This document shows positions 1 through 10,109 of a stretch of 64,000 nucleotides of DNA, one piece after another. A program made the position numbers and the translations under genes. Origin of the DNA: Oikopleura dioica (Eukaryota; Chordata; Appendicularia; Copelata; Oikopleuridae); contig OU015569.1 in the NCBI GenBank assembly GCA_907165135.1, positions 3,224,001-3,288,000 of the forward strand, written 5' to 3'. How positions within the stretch are numbered: position 1 is the first letter of the stretch; the number at the start of each line of letters is the position of its first letter. Under the pieces are notes generated by a model. That model did no database searches and had not been told where the DNA came from. It saw only the letters and a list, made by a program, of their open reading frames with translations.

Positions 1-19
1 TCTGATCTTACTTTTATAG

Positions 20-723
20 GCATGGGATGAAGACTTCGAGGCGATCCAATGGGGCGAACACAACCAAGGGGAAACGATCTTGGTTAACTTCGAGCTCCTC
101 TTTATGGTACGTCTGAATTTCGCTGCTTTAAATTAACGGAACAACTTTTAGTTTGCCCAAGGCCACGGAGAATTCGCCTGTTACCGGCCAACGAACTACG
201 AAGACAACTTTGTAGCCGGACAGGCGAACCGACTCGAGCACAATCTCGTGCACATTTACGGTTTCAATGGTATCGGCTGTGAAAATTTGGAAGAAGATCG
301 CATGCTCAACGAGCAATCCCACGTCCGTATGTTCCAAGCAACCAATGAAACATTTCTTCATCAATTTTTAGTCGACGGTTTCTTCGACAAACTGGACGGA
401 ATCTGCCACAAGTACGGGCTCAACTCCGCGGGGCAATGGCACGAGTTCCACCACTCCGACTTTTTTCAAAGCGGTGAGAACAAAAAACTACTCTTCTCCT
501 TGATTTCATAACTATTTCTAGACAATCCCAAGATCGAGGACCGCCACAGGCCGAAGAGAAAGAACTCCAAGTTTTTCAAAATCTGCCAGACGCTGAAAAT
601 CGACTATCGCGTCCGAAAAAATGGCTTCGAGAAGAACGCTGTAAGTCTCAAAACTATCGGTATTTTTCATGAATCCGGTTACTTCAGCAAGACGGAGTCC
701 CAAAGCCGAACCGAAAAAAGTAG
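20..723 (+). CDS. 3' part of an unrecognised gene (4 exons)
   Basis: Four exons join in frame: 20-106, 152-473, 522-640 and 688-723. All have GT...AG introns of 45-48 nt, and the CDS ends at TAG 721-723. The first visible exon follows an acceptor (TTATAG), so the 5' end lies outside the window. The visible 187 residues are acidic and aromatic-rich in the first two thirds, with HNLVHIYGF and FHHSDFF. They become strongly basic near the C-terminus (RHRPKRKNSKFF, PKPNRKK), which could be a nuclear or nucleic-acid-binding tail. I do not recognise a family. The exon phases and strong donors make it a real gene. Confidence 0.75.
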
Positions 724-1004
724 AAGGACTCGCTTCAATTAAATTAAATTGCCTCACTTATCATATGCACTGTCAGCTTCAATTATCTGCCAATCTGCTA
801 TTTCCAGTTACTTTGATTGAAATAAACCCTAATCTTGGTCAAAAAGGCTTATACCGAATTCGACAAATGCCCGTTTGAGAACGAGGGATTTGAACATAAT
901 GAATGGAAATTTATTGGAGTGTCTGTTGATTTACTGTAGAATAAGCAAAATGAAAACTAAGGCAGATGATATAAAAATATAGTATCTTTCAAGAAAACGC
1001 AGGT

Positions 1005-1847
1005 TATAACATACCCCACCCCCAAGTTTTCGCGCATTCCTCGGTGCATTTTCCGTAATTTACTCTTCCTGATTTGTCCAAAACCCCCCAAATTTACGCC
1101 GCTTAACTTTTCCGCGCGCCTCAAAATTTCTTCTCCTAACTTTTCTGCGTGCGCCCAAATTTACTCTCGCGGCGCTGATCGGCTTCGTCGGTTAACTTTC
1201 TGAGTGCACAAAAGTCTTGTTTAGCTCGCTCCGGGTAAAGAAAGGATGATCTTTAATAAAAAGCGAGATGCCCTTATAGGGCAGCCCTATCTTATGTAAT
1301 CTTTGATAAAATTATTGTTTATTATTACAGTGAAGATAGATGAAAAGTTTTCATTCAGAATTTTTCATTTCAAAAGTCGTTACGACTTCTGCGGAGCAAA
1401 ATCCTGACCTCAATATTTTAAGTTACTCGAATGGTATGATTTTTATGTGTCCAAGCCACGAAAAATTTCCAATTCTGGCGCCTCAAGTACCTGAAAACCA
1501 ACTGTATTCGACTGCTTTTCACATGCTTTTAGTATTTGCATGTTACTTAAAATTATCTATTCTAAGTCGAGTTAAAATTTCTGTAAAAACAACTTTGAGA
1601 ACATGCACTAATAAATAAGTATTACTAAATTTTCTTTCGCGCCCGTTAATGAATCATTAGCATTGACGCGCATTTCAGCGGGTCGCGAGTAAATTTGGGC
1701 GCACTCGGAAAAGTTAGGAGAAGAAATTTGGAAACGCGGGGAAATGCGAGGAAGCGTAAATTTCGGGGTTTCGGAAAAGTTAGGAAACGTAAACTTGGGC
1801 GAAATACCACGATTTGCGCGGAAATTTAGGGGAGGGGTATGTTATGT
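1005..1847. mobile_element. Non-autonomous inverted-repeat element (~0.84 kb)
   Basis: The two ends are imperfect inverted copies over about 170 bp. Both start ATAACATACCCC and continue with matching blocks rich in AAATTTAC, TAACTTTTC and GCGC. No transposase is visible inside; the internal 92-codon ORF at 1340-1618 has no recognisable motif. No clear target duplication was found. The right end lies only 8 bp from the TBCE stop codon, so the element is inside or beside the TBCE 3' UTR. Confidence 0.7.
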
Positions 1848-1855
1848 AGAATTAC

Positions 1856-3630
1856 TCAGGTTGAAGAAAATATGGTATCGCCAGTAGCAGCGTTTACGTC
1901 GTCGAGAGTAGAGTCGCTCTTGTCAAGGGCAAAAACACGGCCACAATCGTCCAGCAGGTTCAGCTGGCCATCTTTTACTTTTTCTTTAAAGAGCTTTTTG
2001 AACATCACTTGAATGAGCTACGAAACGGATTAAAAGGGCAGCATTGGAACAATAGTTACCTTGATTTTTGTGGTCTTTATCAACTCCTTTTCGATGCACT
2101 CGCCGGATTTACTCTTGAGATTGATCTTGAGCATCTTTGACTCCATTGTTGTCGCCATTTTGACTAGAGTAAACTCCTTAGATTGCCTTTTGCCCAAACA
2201 TACCTTGTTGCACAGGCTCACCCAGTTTCTTAACAAGTTCTTTCCACCTCGGATTCGCTACGAAAAAACAATGAGGACGGATTAAACGAAGATTGAACGA
2301 ATTACTTTTGTAAAATTGCTCTGACGAAGGCCCTGGAGTCAGGGCGTACCACTCGTTCGCTTTTCTATTCAAATAGTCGATTTCTGCCCCTCTTCGCGTG
2401 TTTAGCTTTGCACCTGTGCTCAGGCTGTCTGCATCCGTCGCTGGGATGAAACTTCTGTTCAGATACAACAAATTCTCCATTCTAGCTTTTTGCTTGGATC
2501 ACTTTTTCATCTCTAGCAAGTCGTCAATGATCTGCAAAATGAGATCCATTCCTATGATTTCCTGGCGAGAGTCGTCGTTGTCTTCGCCCACAGTGGAAAT
2601 GTTATTTACTGACAAGTGAGTCAAGCTTTCCATCACGACGTTGAGATTGGAGAAGCATTCGAGATTGTCGATTAGATTGCCGGACAAAATCATTTGCGTG
2701 AGCTTCGGGAAGCGAGCTTCATGACTTGTGATGTTCCGCAGAGAGCAGTTGCTAATGTTGAGGTCTTCTAGCGACAGTTGAACTTTGCTTTATCGAGTTG
2801 AAGAATTTTTTTTTTCATTTTTGACGAAGGATCTTGAAAAATTGCTCTTGAACTCCTTTCCTAAGAAGATTGACAAGCTCCTCCCACGAGTTTATTTCTT
2901 TATTGTCGCTCAGATCCAAAAATGTTAAGTTCCCAGGAAGATTCCATTTTGATTCTTTGAGAGAAAGCCGATTGCCCGACAGATTTAGCTTCTTCAAATT
3001 TGGGAACATGGCTGATAAAAGCGCTAAATCTTCGTCGTCGTAGTCGCAATTGCAGAGAATCAAACTGTCGATGGACTGAAAAGCTAAATTTTCCATGCCC
3101 GCTGAGTTTAATTTCATTCTAGAGGCTGTGAGTTCTCGTATTTCTGTCACTTCGACTGATTCGTGAACTTGTTTCCAGCTAGTTATCTTTGTATTGGAAA
3201 TGTCGAGGTGGCGGCATTTCGGAGTTTTCTGGAGAATCGTTTCCCTTGACAATGAAACTACTGGAAAATCGGTTATTGAGACGGAACGCAGCTCCGTCGT
3301 CGGCGTTTCAATCAAAAACAACGCTGAGCTGTTCATTGCTCCGACTTTTTCTTCCAATTCCGTGTTTCTCTCGTATTGAGCTATCAGCGCTTCTTCCAAG
3401 CTCATTTCTTCGACAATTTTTGAAGGCTTGACGAAGCTGCCGAAGTTCTGCGCGCACTCAAAGTACCGCTTTCCATTGTGTGTTCCATCGTGCTTGCCAA
3501 TCGGCTCCACGTAGACAATCCCGATCCAGCAATCTTCTGGTCGACCTTCGATTGCACCTACGTAGGCCACTGTGGCCATTTGTATCGAGGTTTTATGCCT
3601 GACCCCGATTTTGTTGCCGACACAGACCAT
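1856..3630 (-). CDS. TBCE: Tubulin-specific chaperone E (TBCE), 511 aa
   Basis: TBCE is one of the cofactors that assemble and disassemble alpha/beta-tubulin dimers in the cytoplasm. Exons (minus order) are 3630-2826, 2782-2552, 2485-2306, 2257-2204, 2163-2060 and 2017-1856, and their lengths sum to 512 codons. An N-terminal CAP-Gly domain (residues ~8-70) is followed by leucine-rich repeats (~120-330), the family signature RRGAEIDYL..NEW, and a C-terminal ubiquitin-like domain ending TGDTIFSST. Length fits the family (~527 aa in human). The second intron (2486-2551) begins GA, not GT, and only this join restores the conserved IIAR...LNRS stretch. The start ATG follows an acceptor-like CTGAAG|A. 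It lies 158 bp downstream of the TUBGCP6 stop on the same strand, so the two are probably co-transcribed. Confidence 0.93.
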
Positions 3631-3675
3631 TCTTCAGAAACAGAAAATGATTGATGAGCGGAAGAATAAAGAAGC

Positions 3676-3681
3676 TTTATT
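3676..3681 (-). terminator. Poly(A) signal between TUBGCP6 and TBCE
   Basis: AATAAA on the minus strand lies about 110 nt after the TUBGCP6 stop and about 45 nt before the TBCE start codon. This spacing is what is expected for an internal 3'-end signal of a polycistronic transcript resolved by trans-splicing. Confidence 0.5.
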
Positions 3682-3788
3682 GGAATGTGAAAAGAGGTGA
3701 ATACAGTGGTGTTTAGGGCAGTAACTGTAAAGTGGTGTCTTGTGAACCGTGAAAAGAGGTTTAACTTGGACTTTTTTCTATTTGAAGT

Positions 3789-6700
3789 TTATCTTGGGTA
3801 AAATGCTTCTTCTGAAGGCGCTGCTTGCGATTTTCGCCGATGAGGACTGCAGATTTCGATGATTTCCGGAAGCCTACCAAGCACAAGCGTTTATAGAGGA
3901 CATGAGTTCATATATTACCGTAAGTTTTCGTCTACGTAGAAGTTGTTGTAGTCGTAAACATTGGAGAAGCCCTCGATTCCGAGATTGACCTCCAGGGAGC
4001 GCATGAGATCGCAGAAAAAGCGCACAGAATCTCGGAATGATTTTCCAGCAGCGAAAGCGCTAGAACGATGAGCTGTTAGTTCAGGTCTTCGTAAAAGAAG
4101 CTTACGTATAAAGAAGCTCTTCGTCTTCGGCGACCAGGTATTTGCCGAAGCAGACACAGAACATGACGATATTGCTCATCATTTTGTTCTTGTGCGCAAG
4201 GAAGCGTTTCATATCATTCGTGAGCAAGCAGCCAGTTTTAATATGATGCAGGTATTCATCATGCGCTAGGAAAAAAAAAGTATTTTTCAATGAGTTAAAT
4301 CTTTCTTTACCAGGTAAAGTTTACCTTTTTTCAGCGAGTCGATTGTGAGCTCTCCAGCACGCTTCAATTTCTCCAGGTCCTTCTCGAGCTTCTTCCACTG
4401 CGCTTGCATCATGAACGTACAGATGAAGTTGTAATACTGGCCGACAAAGACTGTCATCTCATTTCTGATCAAGTTCAGCTTTCTCAACTCGTACGTAAGC
4501 GTTTGGCCTCGCTGCGAGTATGTAATCGATTGTAAATTCCAAATCGCAAATCGCATGTCTTGAATGTTGAATAAAAGGTTTCCCCGCTCGTTTATTGAGC
4601 CTACCGAATAGGAATTTGTTGACTTCTCTGTATGTTTCTTGTGCTTGTTCATCGACGATGAGGTTGTGGGGAAAGGCACTGTCCAAGTAGAGCGAAAGGC
4701 CTTTCAGATTTGAAAGCGGACTTTTATTCTCGGAGCGATTCTTGGCAAAATCTATGTACAGCTTGTCGATGTGCTTTTGCGATTCGATCATGTTCGTTGA
4801 TAGTTTACTGGATAAAAAATAAGCTTCGTCGACTTCAAATAAGCCTTACCATCTGTTGAGGCAAAAATTGAGCATCGATGCGCCACCCTCAAAGTTCCCC
4901 GTCACCAGCGGGAAAATCTCATCGAAAAACGCCATCGAAAACACTCCGTCTTGGAACCAGACCAGTTGACTTGTCGCTTGCAAATACCCGATCATGTCGT
5001 GAATTTCCATTATTTCAAACATCAACGCGTCCTCTTTTGAGAGTTGTTTATTTCATGAGCAGTTTTTAGAAACTTACTTATCAAAGACGCGTAGATTTTG
5101 ATGGGATCCTTCAATACAGCGTCAACATTGTTGAAGAAGTCGATTACTTCTTGCGTATCCAGAGGTTTATCTTCTTCCTGAATTGCTGAGGGTGAAACTG
5201 ACTGTATGGTGATTCACATACAGTCTCAAAAACAAAGATAAAGAACTTACCAAGTATGTCGTGACAGACGAAAGCGGGTTCTCCCTCCTCGAGGACTCCC
5301 TCTGGCTTCTTATCACGCTCTCGACTTCAAAGTTGACTTTCTGCATGAATTCCTCTTGTGTGATCACTCTTTCGCGGGGCTTAATCGCTTGCTCTTCGCG
5401 CTCCATCTCCTCCCATGCCTTTTTTGTTATGATAGTTCCGCGGACAAAGCCAGACTCGGAAATGCCCTTTCCGGAGATAACCTTTTTCCGTGGAATAAAC
5501 GTCGCCCCGGATTCAGTTGTCGCACTTTCTTCGCTCACGTGGGGCTTTTGCTGATCGACCTCCATTGGGAAAGATGCAGACGAATTGTTTTGAAGACTTT
5601 ATACAGGCTAAATACTGTATCGAAACAATAAGAGATCACTTTCTTGATACAATTTCAGATTATTTTTATCGTCTTTTGATCGAGACAAGTCAAAATATCC
5701 AGCCATGATTCCTGATTTCATCATTTCTCGATTCCTTCTCCCCATCAATTTCCATTTCTTCAACCGATTCGCTCTCATTCGTTCGCGACTGTAACTGCTC
5801 CTTCAGTAGATCAACCTCTTCATCTATCTTTTCTGGTGATAGAATGTATTCTGGTGATTTTTCATTCTCTTTCTTCTGATATTCTTCGATGAGCCTAGCT
5901 TTTTCTTCTTCAATCAAGCGCTCCTTTTCATTAATATACTTTTTTCGCGATTGCTCTTCGATTTCTTCCAACTCTTGCTGCAATTTCCGGAGTCTGATTT
6001 TGTCTGAAATCTGCTGGTTGAGCATTGATCTGAACGACAACTGTCGATTCCTCAGTTCAATCGCTCGTTTCACCCGCAGTTTTTCCGCTTTTAGGTCGAT
6101 TTGCTCGTTTTTCTTCCGCCTTTTTTCTTGAAGTCGTTCGTAATCTTTTCTGATGCTTTCGTAATGCTCCTCTTTGCGCGTTTCAATTTGAATATAAGAC
6201 TCGGCGATCCACGAGGAGTATTCTTTCTTCCATTTTTCAACAGAAGTTTTGGACATTTCGCGAATTTGCGGAACGTTGCTGTGGAAGAGCGGGTGATCAG
6301 GGGTCATTATTCTCAGAATGTGGCAGCTTTTTGTGACGAGTAGCAGAGTTGGAACGAGCTTGTAAATCAGGGGGTTGTGATGTGCGTCTGGTCGAAGGCG
6401 GAAGAGAGAATCCCAGCATGAGCGGTCACGCCTGTGCTGGAGGTTGTAGTCCTTTAGCAAGGGTTAATTCAAACGGATATGGGATTGTTTTTTGTGGAAA
6501 AAATGATACCGCGTGAATATGAATCATCACAAAAAAACGTCATCAAATGGAAAAATGATGAAAACTTCCTACATTCTTTTGATAAAATTCTGAACCCTGC
6601 CTTAACTATACTCTCGGTGAGCAATCCACAATGCTGATCGAGATAGATCCAGCTGTAAACAGAATCGAGCACCGGAACAGTCAGGTCGCGAATCATCAGC

Positions 6701-7941
6701 GACGCATATTGCAAGACACCATTGATGCGCGCGTTGGAAATAATATCGGCGATGGAAGAACTCTTCTCGCCAAGCATGAGCGCGCATGCGTGAATCGCCG
6801 CTAAGTCGCCAAACAGTCTTTTAGAAATCGCTTTGATTTCGTTGACGGATTCGATCTTCAGCGAAAAGATGCACGATTCCACAGCAATGACGATGTTGCG
6901 AAGCGACCAGCTTAATTTTTGACGCACGATTCTGTCACTTTTCGCGTATTCGTCGATCATTTCCTTCACGCGAAAGATCAGTTCACGATTTTCGTTAAGC
7001 GATTTTCGCTCTGACTCGAATGCTTCTTTGGTCAATCCTTCCGCCAGGCAGGAATCGTCCAGGGAAAGATGTGATGAATGGCCGGTTATGTATAGCTTGA
7101 TTTCTTTCTGTAACTCTTCTTGGGATAGTATGATTCTTCCTGTGTAAGGTCCACAGGCCTTTGAAGAGTCTTTCAGCTCCTGAGAGGGATTCAAATCGGT
7201 GGAAACAGCGCTGCTGAAACTTCCATCAGCAGGGGCATTTTTAGAGGCAAGACGGGTTGTTGGCTCGACAGTATTTGCACGGAGAAACAAGCTGGACAAG
7301 GACCGAGAGTCTTCTGATAGTTGAGTCGGATTCAGAGAGAATTGTGAGTCTATTCCAGAATCGACCGAAGCCTGGGCGGAAAGACGCGATCGCTTGGAAA
7401 AGAGATGATAAGTGGAATGATCGAACATGTCTTTTGAAATCTGCTCGGCGCTCAGGTCGAGCGCATTTTTCGTCCTGTTGATGAGCGATTTGACTTCTTT
7501 GTGGAAAGTGCTGTACTCATCAAATACTGAGGCTTCTTTTCTAATTGAATGTGGCTGCTGGTCACGATTTAGACGATCGTTCATTTCGGAAAAGACGGAA
7601 GTCCGCTCGGAGAAGAGGGTTGAATTGGCGCTCGATTTGTTGAGCGAAGAAAGGTAGAATAGAAATTTGAGAATTTGCGACGTCTCGAAGCTCCCGAACG
7701 CGCCAGACATTTTAAATCTCTCCGTTGCTTCAACGAGTTCCTTGGCCAAATGCGGCTGCGAGTGTTGATAGTTATCCAGGGCGAAGAGAAGCGAGAGGGA
7801 AGAGCTGCTTGTCTCGCTCAAATCAACGCCAGAGTCCTCGTTGTTTTCAAGGAAAGAAGAGTAAAGAGTGCCCAGTTTGGGGAGTTGAGCCGCAGCATCG
7901 CCCGACAACGACTCCAACAATCGACGAAGAGCTTCGAGCAT
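3789..7941 (-). CDS. TUBGCP6: Gamma-tubulin complex component 6-like protein, 1,182 aa
   Basis: GCP6 is part of the gamma-tubulin ring complex that nucleates microtubules at centrosomes. Eleven exons (7941-6612, 6564-6539, 6451-5712, 5596-5251, 5177-5078, 5033-4850, 4807-4605, 4558-4325, 4265-4106, 4059-3919, 3873-3789) give a continuous frame of 1,183 codons. The N-terminal GRIP1-type region runs to about residue 510 (CWDSLFRL, CHILRIMTPDHPL). A long charged coiled-coil insert (~520-700) follows, as in animal GCP6. The C-terminal GRIP2 region contains NLKGLSLYLD, FAIWNLQSI, AHDEYLHHI and YDYNNFYVDE near the end. It is shorter than human GCP6 because the repeat-rich middle is missing. The third intron (5597-5711) begins GA. 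The ATG at 7941 is the first in the open frame, and a further upstream exon cannot be excluded. The stop is 158 bp from TBCE. Confidence 0.88.
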
Positions 7942-8532
7942 CTCGCCCGCCGATCTACAAAAAAATTTTGTGAGAACAAATTCTCAGATTCACAGGCGGC
8001 GCCGAGGAACAGCTGTGAGAAAAAGGCCAAACAAGATGCATGCGAAAAAATATGCACAGCTGCTTCTTGAAAAAATGGCGACTCTTTACTTCAGATAAAT
8101 TCTTAGAAACTAAGATGAGAATCTTCTGAAAATGCAAATTTTAGGCAATAAGGGTTTTCGTAGAATTAACTAGCTTCTAGATTCTTTCGGAATAAACAGT
8201 TTTTTGGAATCATGATCAGTTCCCTCTACTAACAGAAAATAATAGGTACCCAGGTCGGTTTACGGTATTTACGGGTTTTTCAGGAAAATCGAGAAGCCGC
8301 TTGCGACTGAGCTCGGCAACCTGTCTACAACCTGTAGAAAACCCCAGTCTGAAAGATATCTAGTGAAAACCCGCTTTCGGGCTTTGTTTCAGACCCTGAC
8401 TCAGGTATTCTACACAGGATGCAGAGCCCAGGCTTGCGGCTTCGAGCAAGGTGAACAAAAACATAACCATAATCAAATTTTTATGGAAGAAAGAACAGTT
8501 GGTTATTTAAGAATTTACGAAAGCATGAGAAA
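7942..8532. other. Upstream region, no gene seen
   Basis: An acceptor-like TTTTTTTGTAG lies 13 nt upstream of the TUBGCP6 ATG, which may mark a 5' splice or trans-splice site. The rest shows no coding pattern that joins to either neighbour. Confidence 0.5.
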
Positions 8533-9010
8533 TAGGGTGGCTCACTTTTCGGGAAGGTCTTCCGATTACGTTCTATCCTTGTCAGGTGGAATGTTTCTAC
8601 CCATACAACATATAAAAAATAAAAATTCGAAAAAAAATTTTTTTCCCCAAAATTTTTTTCCAGAATATATTCTCAAAATACAGTTTTCGTACTGTAATTT
8701 CTCGGCACATACCCGAACCTTAGTACTAAATTACATTTTTCGAAAGAGCTCATCAAGCCGGTCATTATGATAACCATATCTTTTTTCGGACAGAAGTGTG
8801 ACAAAAACTATGGCCAGTTTACCCCAGGTTTTTTGGCCAAAATATCGAAAATTTCAGGCTTTTTCCTGAATTTCAAAGGCAGATAAAAATACTTTCCGAA
8901 AATCTCAAAGGGGTGGTTGAGTGCTTAAAATACTCAGCGGAATGAGCTCTTTCAGATAAGCACAAGAAATCGGGTGTGCCGGGAAATTGTTGAAAAAGTG
9001 AGCCACCCTA
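8533..9010. mobile_element. TA-flanked MITE (478 bp)
   Basis: The ends are exact 16-bp inverted repeats (AGGGTGGCTCACTTTT). Similarity continues inward (CGGGAA near both ends), and both ends are flanked by TA. TA duplications are typical of Tc1/mariner-type elements. No transposase is encoded; the ORF crossing the left end is probably fortuitous. Confidence 0.75.
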
Positions 9011-9629
9011 ATGAGAAAAAGAAAAATAAGATAAATTGGAGTGGTTTTGGTTTTATTGGAGAAATTAGGTTAATAGTACGCGATTTATTTCTCTCTTTTG
9101 AGATTGTTCTGATAAAACAAATTGCGGATAGCAATTTCAATCGCAAAGATCGAGTCACGGGTGATTTCATTGTTTTCCCTTCGTGTGAGTCAGGCTTCCC
9201 TTTTGCCCGATCGAGGTCGGGGTCAAAAGCCGCCTCCAGCTGGGCGCTCGAGGGGCCAAAAGGCGCCTACGACCAAGACTCACCAAAAAGCTCAAATCGC
9301 TGAAATTATTCAAACGAGAACGAGAAACTTTTTTTCAGCGCGAATTTTTTTAAAGTTTCGGCAACCAGCTTACTTTCTCAAAAATTAAGAGGCACTAGAA
9401 AACAAAAGCCCTACATTCTCAAAAAATAAAAAGGTAAACTCTCATTTTCTTTTTATCATGGTTTTTTAGCATTTATTGATATCTGAATGGGAGCTTTTTG
9501 AATATCATTAAGAAATTTTATTACAGTAGAGAAATTACGTGAAAAAGGCGCAGTTTATCGCAATTTTCAGTCTAACTGGATCTTATTTAAACACGAGCAA
9601 AAGTCAGAAAAGTAAAAGAAAATTTTAGG
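9011..9629. other. Intergenic region before the PNRC-like gene
   Basis: AT-rich sequence with no exon that I can support. The last bases before the PNRC-like ATG read AATTTTAG|G, an acceptor-like site directly before the start codon. Confidence 0.45.
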
Positions 9630-10109
9630 ATGCCCGGCGCCGCTGAAAATCGTCGCACACCTCCCCGCTCATCACCCGCTCATTCTTGGGGCTCCGGCTC
9701 TTCTCATCCGAGCTCGAGCGAGTCCGAGGGCCGCCCCAGGTTCTTCGGTCCGCGGCGAGGAGGAGCACAGTACAACAACGGTTCCAACTCGTGGGGCAAC
9801 AACCAAACGCCTAGCCGACCGAGCGGCCAGCACTTCCGGCGCAACAGGATAAACTCCTCTTCTGACACGGACTCGGTCGAGCGTTTCGCAGGCGCACGGT
9901 AAGCCGTACAAAGCTCTTCTCGACCTTAATTCCTAATTGTTAGGTTTTCCTCGCCGCCCAGCCCAAATGCAGTACCGCTGCCACCACTCGAGTGGCTCAA
10001 TGTCGCCAACAACAAAGAGCATCAAGAGTCCCCCCCGACTTCACCGTTCTCCGACGAGCTCAGTTCCGCCACTCTAATTCTCAAAGACATTCTCAGCTTC
10101 AAGGCCTAA
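9630..10109 (+). CDS. PNRC-like protein (proline-rich nuclear receptor coactivator family), ~145 aa
   Basis: Two exons (9630-9898 and 9944-10109, phase 2 join) encode a Ser/Pro/Arg/Gly-rich protein. The C-terminal half carries the family hallmark: RFSSPPSPNAVPLPPLEW, close to the SxPPSPxxxPxPPxxW SH3-ligand box of PNRC1/PNRC2. About 35 residues later it has a leucine-rich tail, LILKDILSFKA, matching the LKxLLKV-type C-terminus. In vertebrates PNRC2 links Dcp1a and Upf1 in mRNA decay and also binds nuclear receptors. The N-terminal 85 residues are low complexity and arginine-rich, suggesting RNA contact. The match rests on two short motifs in the right order, so the family call is good but the precise paralogue is open. 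Confidence 0.72.

Noticed and set aside
2482-2502. 21-nt GT...AG intron in TBCE
   Set aside because: Too short for efficient splicing, and it would leave an extra ~20 residues absent from the family; the 66-nt GA...AG intron restores the conserved sequence.
8363-8770. 135-codon + ORF between TUBGCP6 and the PNRC-like gene
   Set aside because: It runs across the end of the MITE, is AT-driven (FF, NK, K runs), has no splice partner and no motif.
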